A stretch of DNA of 64,000 nucleotides, taken from NCBI RefSeq assembly GCF_900496965.1, contig NZ_UFQB01000006.1, forward strand, positions 62,001 through 126,000, in the 5' to 3' direction. The stretch comes from Achromobacter agilis. Its GTDB lineage: Bacteria > Pseudomonadota > Gammaproteobacteria > Burkholderiales > Burkholderiaceae_B. The notes under the pieces are model-generated. The model was not told the DNA's origin and did not search any database. It saw only the letters and a list, made by a program, of their open reading frames with translations. A program made the position numbers and the translations under genes. Below, piece after piece: positions 1 to 8,390 of this stretch (the stretch's first letter is position 1; each line of letters opens with the position of its first letter).

Positions 1-39
1 CTGCGGAGCATCGAACAGGTTCCGGACGTCAGGCTCTGA
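1..39 (+). CDS. Possible 3' end of a truncated gene
   Basis: The first 13 codons of frame 1 are open and end in TGA, giving the tail LRSIEQVPDVRL. It could be the C-terminus of a gene that begins before the window. The piece is too short to identify, and chance openness is possible. The rest of the stretch up to 168 holds no recognisable gene. Confidence 0.22.
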   Translation: MRSIEQVPDVRL

Positions 40-79
40 ATCGGGGCGGCCATGGGCTGGTTTCCTCCGATGCGCAGCG

Positions 80-99
80 CCAGGCGGTGAATCGCCTGG
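80..99. repeat. Small hairpin (7-bp arms)
   Basis: CCAGGCG and CGCCTGG are perfect complements around the loop GTGAAT. The hairpin lies downstream of the Bug gene's stop (minus strand) and of the possible gene end at 39. It has no T tract on either side, so a factor-independent terminator is possible but unproven. Confidence 0.3.
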
Positions 100-168
100 T
101 CAGCTGCCTTCAGAGTACCACTTTTGTCAATCTATTCAGAGACTTGCGAAACCCTGGGGGCTGTCAGG

Positions 169-1149
169 CTATCGCAACGTGATCCCCGTCTGCCGCACGG
201 CCCGGGCCCAGTACTCTCGGTCATCTTCCAGTCGCCGTGTGAGATCCTGTGCGGTGCCGCCCTCGGCGATCAGCCCCAGTTGAGCGTAACGCTCGCGCAC
301 GTCGCGAGACGCGAGCACGGCTTCCGTTGCTTTCGTGACGAGTTCGAGCACGGATTGCGGTGTGCCGGGAGGTGCGAAGAGGCCGACCCAGGTGTCCCGG
401 TCCAGGCCGGCGATGCCCAGCTGCGCAAAGCTGGGCACCCCGGGTAGCAAGGGCGAGCCCGAGGGCGTGGTGACGGCGAGAACCCGGGTCTTGCCTGTCT
501 GGGCGGCTTTGGTGGCGCCGGATGCGCTGAGAAAGGCGCTGCCGACGTGTCCCCCTATCAGTCCGCTGAGGTTGGGGCCCTCTCCGGCAAAGGGAATGTG
601 GATGATGTCGATGCCCTGTTCGCGCTTGAGCAGTTCGCCGAAGAAGTGGGTGGTGGTGCCCTCTCCGCTGGAGCCATAGCTGACCGTGCCCGGCTTTTCG
701 CGTGCCAGTTCGACATACTGGGCCAGGCTGTCTGCCGGTATCGTATCGCGGTTGACCAGTAGCGCCACCGGTGTCGTGAAGAGGGTAGATACGGGCAGCA
801 GATTCGCGGCGGGCGGCGGCGCGCCGGCTTCGCCGCGGGTCAGCTGTTCATTGAGGGTGGAATTGGTAGCCGCGACGAACGTGTAACTGTGCGGACTTTT
901 TGCGGCCAAGGAAATGCCGATGCGGCCGGAGGCGCCCGGGCGGTTCTCCACGATGACGGGTTGGCCCCAAGCCGATCCCAGGCGTTCGGCGAGGATGCGG
1001 GCGGCTCCATCGACGGCCCCACCCGCGGGGTAGGGCACGATCAGCCGCACCGGCTGATCGGGATAGGCGCCGGCCGAAGCGGCGGTTCCAGAGCCGGGCG
1101 CAGCGAGCGTGGCGATCATTAGCGCGGTCAAGTAGACGGCATTTCGCAT
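169..1149 (-). CDS. Bug-family tripartite tricarboxylate transporter substrate-binding protein
   Basis: This is a 326-residue periplasmic solute receptor of the TctC/Bug family (PF03401). It has an N-terminal signal peptide (hydrophobic residues about 5-25), then the family start 'YPDQPVRLIVPYPAGG' and the ligand-loop motif 'VIVENRPGASGRIG'. Bug receptors bind organic or aromatic acids and normally deliver them to TctA/TctB membrane proteins, which are not encoded here. The start has a good ribosome site (GGGAGA). It is the last gene of a minus-strand run of acyl-CoA catabolic genes, 29 bases after the CoA-transferase, so its ligand is probably the acid degraded by that operon. The ligand cannot be read from the sequence. 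Confidence 0.92.
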   Translation of the reverse strand: MRNAVYLTALMIATLAAPGSGTAASAGAYPDQPVRLIVPYPAGGAVDGAARILAERLGSAWGQPVIVENRPGASGRIGISLAAKSPHSYTFVAATNSTLNEQLTRGEAGAPPPAANLLPVSTLFTTPVALLVNRDTIPADSLAQYVELAREKPGTVSYGSSGEGTTTHFFGELLKREQGIDIIHIPFAGEGPNLSGLIGGHVGSAFLSASGATKAAQTGKTRVLAVTTPSGSPLLPGVPSFAQLGIAGLDRDTWVGLFAPPGTPQSVLELVTKATEAVLASRDVRERYAQLGLIAEGGTAQDLTRRLEDDREYWARAVRQTGITLR

Positions 1150-1178
1150 TCCTTGTCTCCCCTGTGCATGGTGAATCT

Positions 1179-2375
1179 TCAGATCACGCCGGCGGCCCGG
1201 AGCCGCTCGATGCTGTCGGGCGGCAAGCCGAGCAGGTCGGCGTAGATGGCCTCGTTGTCCTGTCCCAACTCGGCGCCCGCATGTCTGGGCTCCGCCGGAT
1301 CGCGGCTGAAGCGCGGCACGACATTCGGCATTTGCAGCATGCCGAAATCGCGGTCCGGGACGTCGACGATGGACCGGCGCGCCATGACGTGGGGATCCTT
1401 GACGACTTGATCGATGGTGTAGATCGGCGCCAGCGTGCCGCCGGCCTGATCGAAAGCCGCGAGGACGTCGTCCAGGTCATGTCCGGCGCACCAGTCGATG
1501 AACACGCGGTTCAGTTCCTGCTCATGCACGACCCGGCTGGCGTTGTTGGCGAAACGCGGGTCTTGCGCCAGTTCGGGACGACCGATGGCGCGGCAGTTGT
1601 TGGCGAACATGGAATCGATCGACCCCGCCATGGAGACCCAATGGCCGTCGCGCGTGCGGTAGACGGCTGACGGCGCGGAATAGGGGCTGCGATTGCCGTT
1701 CCGGGTCGGCACGGTGCCGAGCTGCTGGTAAACCCCCGGCATGAAGTCCAGCAGCCGGGTGATGCACTCGGTCAAGGACAGGTCTATCTCTTCGCCGGGG
1801 CGGGCGGGATCGCGGGCGCGCGGCCAGAGCGCCGTGAGAATCCCGATGGCGCCGAACAGCCCTCCGATCGAATCGCCCAACGGCACGCCTGCGTGCATGG
1901 GTTCGCTCTCCGGGTGCCCCGTCACGGTGGTCAGTCCGCCCATAGCCTCGAAGATCCGCGCAAAGCCGGGCCGTTCCGAGTATGGTCCGTACTGTCCGAA
2001 GCCGGTCACGCGCAGGATGACCAGGTTCGGCTTGAGCGACCACAGCACCTCCTTGGTCAGGCCCCAACGGTCCAGCGTGCCCGGCCGGAAGTTCTCGATC
2101 AGTACATCGAACTGGGGCAGCAGCCGCTTGAAAAGATCCACGCCTTCCGGAATGCGCAAGTCCAGTGTGCCGAAGCGTTTGCCTCGCTGGGCGGCCTTCC
2201 ACCATATGCTTCTGCCGTCCTTGAACGGCGGGAACGCGCGCATGCCGTCGCCTTTGCGCGGCAATTCCAGCTTGAGCACATCGGCGCCGTAGTCGGCGAG
2301 CAGCGTGGCGGCGAAGGGGCCGGCCAGGACCGTGGCGATGTCCAGTACCTTGAGCCCGGCCAGGGGGCCCGTCAT
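1179..2375 (-). CDS. CaiB/BaiF family (class III) CoA-transferase
   Basis: This 398-residue protein begins 'MTGPLAGLKVLDIATVLAGP', the classic N-terminus of class III CoA-transferases. It contains the region 'PLGDSIGGLFGAIGI', where the catalytic Asp that forms the aspartyl-CoA anhydride is expected. It probably activates a carboxylic acid by moving CoA from a donor thioester, the entry step for the beta-oxidation enzymes encoded upstream. An ATG at 2396 overlaps the upstream stop as ATGA and would add seven residues. I prefer 2375 because of the GGAGGA ribosome site and the family N-terminus. The substrate is unknown. Confidence 0.9.
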   Translation of the reverse strand: MTGPLAGLKVLDIATVLAGPFAATLLADYGADVLKLELPRKGDGMRAFPPFKDGRSIWWKAAQRGKRFGTLDLRIPEGVDLFKRLLPQFDVLIENFRPGTLDRWGLTKEVLWSLKPNLVILRVTGFGQYGPYSERPGFARIFEAMGGLTTVTGHPESEPMHAGVPLGDSIGGLFGAIGILTALWPRARDPARPGEEIDLSLTECITRLLDFMPGVYQQLGTVPTRNGNRSPYSAPSAVYRTRDGHWVSMAGSIDSMFANNCRAIGRPELAQDPRFANNASRVVHEQELNRVFIDWCAGHDLDDVLAAFDQAGGTLAPIYTIDQVVKDPHVMARRSIVDVPDRDFGMLQMPNVVPRFSRDPAEPRHAGAELGQDNEAIYADLLGLPPDSIERLRAAGVI

Positions 2376-2392
2376 GGCGTTGCGTTCCTCCG

Positions 2393-3544
2393 TCATTTCT
2401 GCACCAGTTGGCGGGCGATGATTTCCTTCATCACCTCATTGGCGCCGCCGTAGATCTTCTGGCCGCGCGAGTCCATGTACATGCGAGCGATCGGATACTC
2501 GCGCATGAAGCCATAGCCGCCGAAGAACTGCAGGCAGCGGTCTATCGTTTCGCATTCCTTCTGCGTGCCCCACCACTTCGCCATGGCGGCAGTGGCCGCG
2601 TCGAGCCGTCCTTGTTGCTGCCAGGCGATGCATTGGTCGATGAAGACCCGCGCCAGCGCGGCCTCCGTTTTCATCTCGGCGAGTTCGAAGCGGGTGTTCT
2701 GCAACTTGAACAGGGATTGGCCGAACGCCTGGCGTTGGTGCACGTGTTCCAGCGTCAATCGCAAGGCCCGTTCGATACTGGCGACGGCGCGTATGCCGAT
2801 CAGCAGGCGCTCATAGGGCAACTGCGCCATCATCTGGGAGAATCCCTGGCCTTCCCGAGCCCCCAGCAGGTTGGCCGAAGGCACCCTGGCGTCGTCGAAG
2901 AACAGTTCCACCGTGTCCTGAGCCTTGAGCCCGATCTTGTCCAGTGGCTCGCCGCGGCGGAAGCCCGCCAGGTCGCGCGTTTCCACCATCAACAGCGACA
3001 CGCCCTTGGCTCCCAGGCTGGCGTCCGTCTTGACCGCCAGCATCACCAGATCGGCATGATGTCCGTTGGTATTGAACGTCTTGGAGCCATTGGTCACGTA
3101 GCTGTGGCCGTCCAGCCGCGCGCGGGTCTTGATGCCCTGCAGGTCAGAGCCGGCACCGGGTTCGGACATGCCGATGGATGCGACGATATCGCCGCTAGCC
3201 ATGCCGGGCAGCCAGCGGCGCTTTTGCTCCTCGCTGCCATAGTGATGCAGGTACTGTGCAACGATGTAGTGCGGACCGAAGCCGGGGCCGAAGCCGCATT
3301 CCGCGCTGACTTCCACCAGCGCGGCAAGGTGGGCGTAGTCGCCATCGCCGCCGCCATGCTCCGACGGCAGGTCCGCCAGCAGGAAACCCATCTCGCCCAG
3401 GCGATTCCAGACGACGCGGTCGGTATGGCCCTGTTTTTCCCAGGCCTCCAGGTGGGGCAACAATTCGCTTGTCCAGTAGCGGCGTGCAGTTTGCTGGAAT
3501 TGTTCGACTTCATGGGTACGCCAGGGTGATTGGTATTCATCCAT
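2393..3544 (-). CDS. Acyl-CoA dehydrogenase
   Basis: This is a flavin-dependent acyl-CoA dehydrogenase of 383 residues. Visible motifs are 'IGMSEPGAGSDLQGIKTRA' (FAD/substrate loop), 'VTNGSKTFNTNG' and the C-terminal 'FGGYGFMREYPIARMY' with 'KIYGGANEVMKEIIARQL'. The position that carries the catalytic Glu in medium-chain enzymes is Gly here (IYGGAN). This is typical of the long-chain/isovaleryl type, whose base lies elsewhere. The start was set at 3544 because a GGAGAG ribosome site precedes it; the frame stays open 26 codons further up with no support. The stop overlaps the CoA-transferase frame. It likely introduces the alpha-beta double bond in the operon's acyl-CoA substrate. Confidence 0.92.
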   Translation of the reverse strand: MDEYQSPWRTHEVEQFQQTARRYWTSELLPHLEAWEKQGHTDRVVWNRLGEMGFLLADLPSEHGGGDGDYAHLAALVEVSAECGFGPGFGPHYIVAQYLHHYGSEEQKRRWLPGMASGDIVASIGMSEPGAGSDLQGIKTRARLDGHSYVTNGSKTFNTNGHHADLVMLAVKTDASLGAKGVSLLMVETRDLAGFRRGEPLDKIGLKAQDTVELFFDDARVPSANLLGAREGQGFSQMMAQLPYERLLIGIRAVASIERALRLTLEHVHQRQAFGQSLFKLQNTRFELAEMKTEAALARVFIDQCIAWQQQGRLDAATAAMAKWWGTQKECETIDRCLQFFGGYGFMREYPIARMYMDSRGQKIYGGANEVMKEIIARQLVQK

Positions 3545-3585
3545 CAACACGTTTCTCTCCTTTTGGACTGCCTTGGAAGCGTCAG

Positions 3586-4791
3586 TCAGGCGCCGTACCT
3601 GCCCAGCACAGAGACGCTGCACACGTTCTGCCAGGGAAAGCCGCCCAGGTTGTGGATCACGCCGATCGTGGGATCATCGGTGCGTTGACGGGCGCCGGCG
3701 CGCCCTAGCATCTGCAGGTACATTTCATAGGCCATGCGCAGCCCGGTCGCGCCGATGGGGTGGCCGAAGCACTTGAGACCTCCATCGATCTGGCAGGGGA
3801 TCGTGCCGTCCGCATCGTAGAAGCCGTCAAGCACATCCTGGGCTGCCCGGCCTTCCGCCGAAATATGCATGTCCTCCATCGTCACCAGTTCCGTAATGGA
3901 GAAGCAGTCATGCACTTCCAGCAGGTCTATCTGTTCGCGCGGCCGACCTATCCCCGCCTCTTCATAGGCGCGGGCCGATGCCACCCGAGTGGTCTGGAAG
4001 TAGCTGCCGTCCCAGCTGTCATGGCCTGCCTCGCTGCCGCTGGATACGGCCAGTTGCAGCGCCTTGATCGCCACCAGGTCGCGCTTGCCCAGTCCATGGG
4101 CGATGTCCGGCGTCGTCAGGATGGCGCAGGCGGCCCCGTCGGAGACGCCGCAGCAGTCGTACAGGCCAAGCGGCTCGGCGATCATCGGCGCGTTGATCGC
4201 ATCGTCCATGCTGATCGATTTACGCAGATGCGCTTTGGGATTGCGGACGGCGTTGGCGTGGCTTTTCACGGACACGTGGGCGATCGCGCGTTTCAGGTCC
4301 CGCGCGTCGATGCCATGTTTGGCGCGATAGGCGCTGGCAAGCTGCGCAAACGATCCGGGTGCGCTGATGTTCGGCCACACGATGTCGTTCAGGGGGCCGC
4401 GTGGACGCTGAGGAAGGCCTCCGTAACCCGTGTCCTTCAGCTTTTCAACGCCGAAGGCCAACGCAAAATCGCAGGCGCCCGACGCGACCGCATAGGCGGC
4501 GCCGCGCAGCGCTTCCGACCCCGAGGCGCAGAAGTTCTCAACCCGGGAGACCGGGATGTTGGGAAGTCGCAGGGCGACGCCCAGCGGAACGCCGCCGCTG
4601 CCTAGGTGTTGCGTTTCGATTCCGGTTCCCAGCCAGGCCGCCTGGATCTGTGCCTTGTCTATCCCGGCATCCTGCAGGCATTCAATGAAAGCCTCCACTG
4701 CCAGGTTTTCGGCGCTGCGGTCCCAGCGCTCGCCGAAATGCGAGCAGCCCATTCCAAGAATTACCACCTTGTCACGAATTCCTGTTGCCAT
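3586..4791 (-). CDS. Thiolase family protein (SCPx/lipid-transfer type acetyl-CoA acetyltransferase)
   Basis: This 401-residue thiolase is of the SCPx type often paired with DUF35 proteins. The nucleophile is Cys88 in 'VENFCASGSEAL'. Downstream catalytic motifs are 'LLEVHDCFSITEL' and 'GGLKCFGHPIGATG'. It should cleave a 3-ketoacyl-CoA, ending the beta-oxidation round. Its first 20 bases overlap the end of the HMGCS-like/DUF35 gene, so the two are probably translationally coupled. In archaea a thiolase, a DUF35 protein and HMG-CoA synthase form a channelling complex, and the coupling here hints at a comparable assembly (inference). Confidence 0.9.
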   Translation of the reverse strand: MATGIRDKVVILGMGCSHFGERWDRSAENLAVEAFIECLQDAGIDKAQIQAAWLGTGIETQHLGSGGVPLGVALRLPNIPVSRVENFCASGSEALRGAAYAVASGACDFALAFGVEKLKDTGYGGLPQRPRGPLNDIVWPNISAPGSFAQLASAYRAKHGIDARDLKRAIAHVSVKSHANAVRNPKAHLRKSISMDDAINAPMIAEPLGLYDCCGVSDGAACAILTTPDIAHGLGKRDLVAIKALQLAVSSGSEAGHDSWDGSYFQTTRVASARAYEEAGIGRPREQIDLLEVHDCFSITELVTMEDMHISAEGRAAQDVLDGFYDADGTIPCQIDGGLKCFGHPIGATGLRMAYEMYLQMLGRAGARQRTDDPTIGVIHNLGGFPWQNVCSVSVLGRYGA

Positions 4792-6244
4792 GCCTGTTCT
4801 CCAAGGGATCGGCGACGGTCGCCTTCCAGAAATAGCGGGTATAGCCGCGCGCCGTGTCGTTGGCTTTGATGCGGAAGCTCATGCGCAGCGCCAGGCCGAC
4901 GGCGAGCTCGTCTTCGTCCATATCGGTGAAGTCCATCATCAGGCGGCCTCCGCCTTCGAACTGCACCATGCCGTAGCAGGCGGGAGGACTGGGGGTATAG
5001 GCGAGCCGATCCGCGGTGTAGCTCATGACCCTGGCGGGAGTGTCCGCGAACGGCAGATCCTCCTGCGTGCCGGTTGCGCCGCAGCCGGGATTGACGCAAA
5101 CGTCCGAGCGCGGCCATTGAGCGGTGCCGCAATGGCCGCAACGTCCACCGATGAAGCCATGCACGGCCTTGCGATTGCGGTACTCGACGGAGAGCGGCGT
5201 GAGCTTGTCGTTTTCGGCGCGCATGCCGCGTTCCAGCGGAAGCAGGTCATTGAAAACCAGGAACTTCATGTAGTTGTCCTCGGCCTTGCCGCGTGCCAGC
5301 CAGCCTTGCGCTCCCGCGCGGCGAGGCAGGGCGGCAAGCGCCGGCGTGGTGCGCAGTATCAGGACGTCCACCCCCTGGCCGAAAGCGACCAACATCAGCA
5401 CCTGCCCAGGCGCCGAGACGTGCAACGCGTGCGCCAGCATCAGCAGAGGATGGGCGGCGCCGGCATTGCCTACCGTTTCGGCGAGGGTGTCATGCACGCG
5501 GTCAGGCGCGATGCCCGCCAGCTTGGCTATCCGCTGCGCCGCTCCTTTCTGCGGCAACGCGACACAGAAGGTGTCGATCTGCGCTGCTTCAAGCCCAGCT
5601 TGATGCAGCGCAGCGGAGATTGTCTGCGGAATCTGCGCCGTATGGCCTTCCTCGCGTATCCAGCGTTCTTCCCAGTAGGTGTCGGTGGCCGCCCCCGCGC
5701 CGCGGTAGTGGTCGGCCATGTCGATCGTGCGGCTCTCCAGCGCCAGGGGTTCGGCGACGATTTCGCCCTCACCGACGAGCATGGCCCCGGCGGCGTCCCC
5801 ATACAGAAGCTCTTGTGCGCTGGCTGCCTTGGTTTTGCGATGGTCGCTCGCAACGATCAATGCGCTACGGGCCGCGCCGCCACGCAGCGCCTGTATCAAG
5901 GCGGAAGTAGCGCCCCGCTGCGAGGACGCGATGTCGAGTGCGCCGATGCCCTCGGGAAGATTCAATGCCTGCGCAACGATGCTTGCGTTCAGGCGGCTGG
6001 CGTAGGGGAGCGAGGTCGAGGCCAGCAGCAGGTCGTCCACGGCGGGCGCGTCATGCCCAGCAAGGCAGTCGCGCGCGGCTTCCACCGCCATGGTAATGGC
6101 GTCTTCATCGTAGTTGCACATGGCTCGCTCGCCGCGACCATGCGCCGAAAGCGATGCGTCGTACCAGGCGTGGCTGCGGAAGATCGCTTCGCGTTGCAAC
6201 CGCAGACGAGGGATGTAGGCGCCGAAGGAGAGTATGCCCCTCAT
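4772..6244 (-). CDS. HMG-CoA-synthase-like domain fused to DUF35 OB-fold/zinc ribbon
   Basis: This 490-residue protein has two parts. Residues 1-300 have the fold signature of HMG-CoA synthase/KAS III. Residues about 325-490 are a DUF35 module with a zinc ribbon (C369, C372, C383, C388) and an OB fold. The condensing Cys should lie before 'GAT' at about residue 109, but the sequence reads 'IASSQRGAT' with Gln109 there. The usual His motif reads 'CVALPQKG' (227-234) and also lacks His, while the Asn region 'TVGNAGAAHP' is kept. It is therefore unlikely to condense acyl groups by the normal Cys chemistry. It may be a scaffold, hydrolase or decarboxylase-like partner of the thiolase. ATGA overlap joins it to the MaoC gene. 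Confidence 0.85.
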   Translation of the reverse strand: MRGILSFGAYIPRLRLQREAIFRSHAWYDASLSAHGRGERAMCNYDEDAITMAVEAARDCLAGHDAPAVDDLLLASTSLPYASRLNASIVAQALNLPEGIGALDIASSQRGATSALIQALRGGAARSALIVASDHRKTKAASAQELLYGDAAGAMLVGEGEIVAEPLALESRTIDMADHYRGAGAATDTYWEERWIREEGHTAQIPQTISAALHQAGLEAAQIDTFCVALPQKGAAQRIAKLAGIAPDRVHDTLAETVGNAGAAHPLLMLAHALHVSAPGQVLMLVAFGQGVDVLILRTTPALAALPRRAGAQGWLARGKAEDNYMKFLVFNDLLPLERGMRAENDKLTPLSVEYRNRKAVHGFIGGRCGHCGTAQWPRSDVCVNPGCGATGTQEDLPFADTPARVMSYTADRLAYTPSPPACYGMVQFEGGGRLMMDFTDMDEDELAVGLALRMSFRIKANDTARGYTRYFWKATVADPLENRHGNRNS

Positions 6245-7128
6245 GCGGATGCTCCTTTTGCGTCATCGACGATGGCCAACCCGTTGTTGAGCACGACCGT
6301 CTGGCGTTCCAGCGCGGTGGCACGGAAGCGGATTTCGCCGTGCGTTCCCCAGGATTCGACCCGGATGGTTTCGCCTGGATACACGGGCGCGCTGAAGCGA
6401 ACGTCGATGCGCTTCAGTCGCGCCGGGTCGTAGTCGCATAGCATGCGCAGGAGCGCATGGCAGGCGATTCCGTAGGAGCAGAGACCGTGGAGGATGGGGC
6501 GGTCGAAGCCGCCACTGCGGGCGACTTCGGGGTCGGCGTGCAGGGGATTCAGGTCCCCCGACAATCGGTAAAGCAGGGCCTGGGAGGGGAGCGTGGGCAG
6601 GTCGCAGACATGGTCGGGGGTTCCCTCCGGCATTTTGACCGCGGCCGGCGATGGGCCGCTCGCGCCGCCGAATCCACCGTTGCCGCGCGCCATCACGGCC
6701 TGCTCCACGGTAGCGAGCAGGGAGCCGTCGCGCGTTTCCAAGGTGCGCTCCACGAAGAAAAGCGCGCCCACGTCCGGTCCTTTGTCGAGGATGTTCTTGA
6801 CCCGGGTGCGGCCGATGACGGTGCCGGCTGGCGCGAGAGGACGATGTAGCTGAACCGATTGGCTGGCATGAAGCACCTTGCGCCAATCGATGCCGGTGTC
6901 CGGCTCTTTCATCCAGAAGCCGGGGTATCCCAGTACGGCGGCCTGGGTCGGCACCGCCAATTGCCGTTCTTCATAGACAAAGGGCAGTTCGCGCGCGTCC
7001 AGCGGATCACGGCCGAAACCCAGCCCCAGCGCGTACAGGATCGAATCTTTGGAGGTGTATGCCTGCTCAACCGGCTCGAAGTGGCGTCGCAGCAGCTTGT
7101 CGGGATCGATTGTCATGGCGGGCCTCAT
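6241..7128 (-). CDS. MaoC-family (R)-specific enoyl-CoA hydratase
   Basis: This is a double hot-dog hydratase of 295 residues. Its C-terminal half carries the hydratase-2 signature 'LNPLHADPEVARSGGFDRP' followed by 'ILHGLCSYGIACHAL', with the expected Asp and His residues. The N-terminal half has the long MaoC arrangement seen in peroxisomal MFE-2. It should hydrate an enoyl-CoA to (R)-3-hydroxyacyl-CoA, which the adjacent SDR would oxidise. The start at 7128 overlaps the SDR stop as ATGA; a second ATG at 7116 is also possible. The frame extends upstream to 7455, but that part is antisense to nothing credible and out of family. Confidence 0.9.
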   Translation of the reverse strand: MRPAMTIDPDKLLRRHFEPVEQAYTSKDSILYALGLGFGRDPLDARELPFVYEERQLAVPTQAAVLGYPGFWMKEPDTGIDWRKVLHASQSVQLHRPLAPAGTVIGRTRVKNILDKGPDVGALFFVERTLETRDGSLLATVEQAVMARGNGGFGGASGPSPAAVKMPEGTPDHVCDLPTLPSQALLYRLSGDLNPLHADPEVARSGGFDRPILHGLCSYGIACHALLRMLCDYDPARLKRIDVRFSAPVYPGETIRVESWGTHGEIRFRATALERQTVVLNNGLAIVDDAKGASA

Positions 7129-8042
7129 ACCGGAGTCCAGGCGAAAGCCTCGCGGGCACTTTCCAGCGGCACCAGGCTGGGCTGCATGGCCGGGATCGCA
7201 TGTTCGGCTATCGCTTCGACGGTCCAGCCTTCCGAACGGTGCACGCTGCGCACCGGCCGAGGCTGGCTGAACAACATGATTTCGTTCTTGCGAACGCCGA
7301 AGATCTGGCCGGTCACGCCGGCGGCAAGATCCGACAGCAGGTAGACGACCATCGGCGCGATCTTGTCGGCGGTCATTTGCTTGAAACGTTCCAGCCTGCG
7401 CTTCTGCTCTTCCGTTTCGTCGGGCAAAGTTCCGATGAGCCGACTCCAGGCCCATGGCGATACACAGTTCGAGCGCACGTTGCAGCGTGCCATTTCAAGC
7501 GCGATCGAGCGGGAAATCCCGACGATGCCCAGCTTCGCCGCCGAGTAGTTGGCCTGGCCGATATTTCCCACCAGGCCGGCGGCCGATGTCATGTGCACGT
7601 AGGCGCCGGACTGCTGCTCGCGGAACATCGACGCCGCCGCGCGGCTGACGTTGTAGGCGCCCTGAAGGTGCACGTCGATGACCTGCTGCCAGTCGACATT
7701 GCTCATCTTGTGGAACATGCGGTCGCGCAGAATGCCGGCGTTGTTGACGACACCGTCCAGCCGTCCGAAGTTGTCGATGGCGGCCCGGACCATGCGCTCC
7801 GCTGCGGCGGGGTCGGAGACGCTTTCGCCATTGGCTACGGCGCGGCCGCCTTCCTTCCGGATCATGGCAACCACTTCGGCTGCGGGGTCGAGCGTGCCTT
7901 CGCCTTCGCCATTCGGACTGCCGCCCAGGTCATTGACCACCACCGCGGCGCCCTGCCGGGCCGCGAGCAAGGCGATCTCGCGGCCGACGCCGCGTCCAGA
8001 ACCGGTCACAAGTACGACTTTCCCTTCAAGAACTCCAGCCAT
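7125..8042 (-). CDS. SDR oxidoreductase, MFE-2-like 3-hydroxyacyl-CoA dehydrogenase
   Basis: This 305-residue classical SDR starts 'MAGVLEGKVVLVTGSGRGVG' with the Rossmann TGxxxGxG. It has the NNAG motif, and its Ser-Tyr-Lys triad lies in 'MTSAAGLVG' and 'YSAAK'. The insert 'VVVNDLGG' and the overall layout match the dehydrogenase domain of peroxisomal multifunctional enzyme 2, which acts on (R)-3-hydroxyacyl-CoA. That fits the MaoC hydratase just downstream. A GAGGAG ribosome site supports the start at 8042. It is the first gene of the minus-strand operon, and a LysR gene is divergent 348 bases away. Confidence 0.9.
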   Translation of the reverse strand: MAGVLEGKVVLVTGSGRGVGREIALLAARQGAAVVVNDLGGSPNGEGEGTLDPAAEVVAMIRKEGGRAVANGESVSDPAAAERMVRAAIDNFGRLDGVVNNAGILRDRMFHKMSNVDWQQVIDVHLQGAYNVSRAAASMFREQQSGAYVHMTSAAGLVGNIGQANYSAAKLGIVGISRSIALEMARCNVRSNCVSPWAWSRLIGTLPDETEEQKRRLERFKQMTADKIAPMVVYLLSDLAAGVTGQIFGVRKNEIMLFSQPRPVRSVHRSEGWTVEAIAEHAIPAMQPSLVPLESAREAFAWTPV

Positions 8043-8191
8043 TTCGTCTCCTCGGCGGGTTGATCCGTTTATGCGAAAACGGGATGTGGCCACTGTAGGC
8101 ACGAGGCGGGGGAGGGGTAACCACGCGCAGCGGATGGCAGGTATGCAGGATCGGCAATGCTGAAAGGAAGGGGCCGTGAATCGGTCCGTGC

Positions 8192-8285
8192 TGCGTTGCG
8201 GCACGCACGCCTCCGTGCGCCGTCCGGGTTGACCCCGATCCGGCATGGCTGCTTCGGCGTCGTCGCGCGTGCATGCCGCAACGCA
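8192..8285. promoter_or_regulatory. Widely spaced inverted repeat in divergent promoter region
   Basis: The gap 8043-8390 separates the SDR operon from the divergent LysR gene. It contains a perfect 12-bp inverted repeat: TGCGTTGCGGCA at 8192-8203 and TGCCGCAACGCA at 8274-8285. The arms are about seven helical turns apart centre to centre. This would suit a looping LysR-type operator, but LysR sites are usually closer and contain T-N11-A. A TATGAT-like -10 element lies at about 8337 before the LysR gene. The rest of the gap has no gene. Confidence 0.45.
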
Positions 8286-8390
8286 ACAGCCCAAACCGGT
8301 CGAGGCGCTGGGCCGCCGGGGGGCCGTTCCTCCCTGATATGATCAAAAAAAAGACAACGCAGGCTGTCCCATCCTGGCAGGAGACAGAAG

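Noticed and set aside
124-447. Plus-strand open frame at the left edge
   Set aside because: It is antisense to the Bug receptor gene and resembles no known protein.
4556-6433. Plus-strand open frame of 625 codons
   Set aside because: It runs opposite to the HMGCS-like/DUF35 and thiolase genes, which carry clear family motifs.
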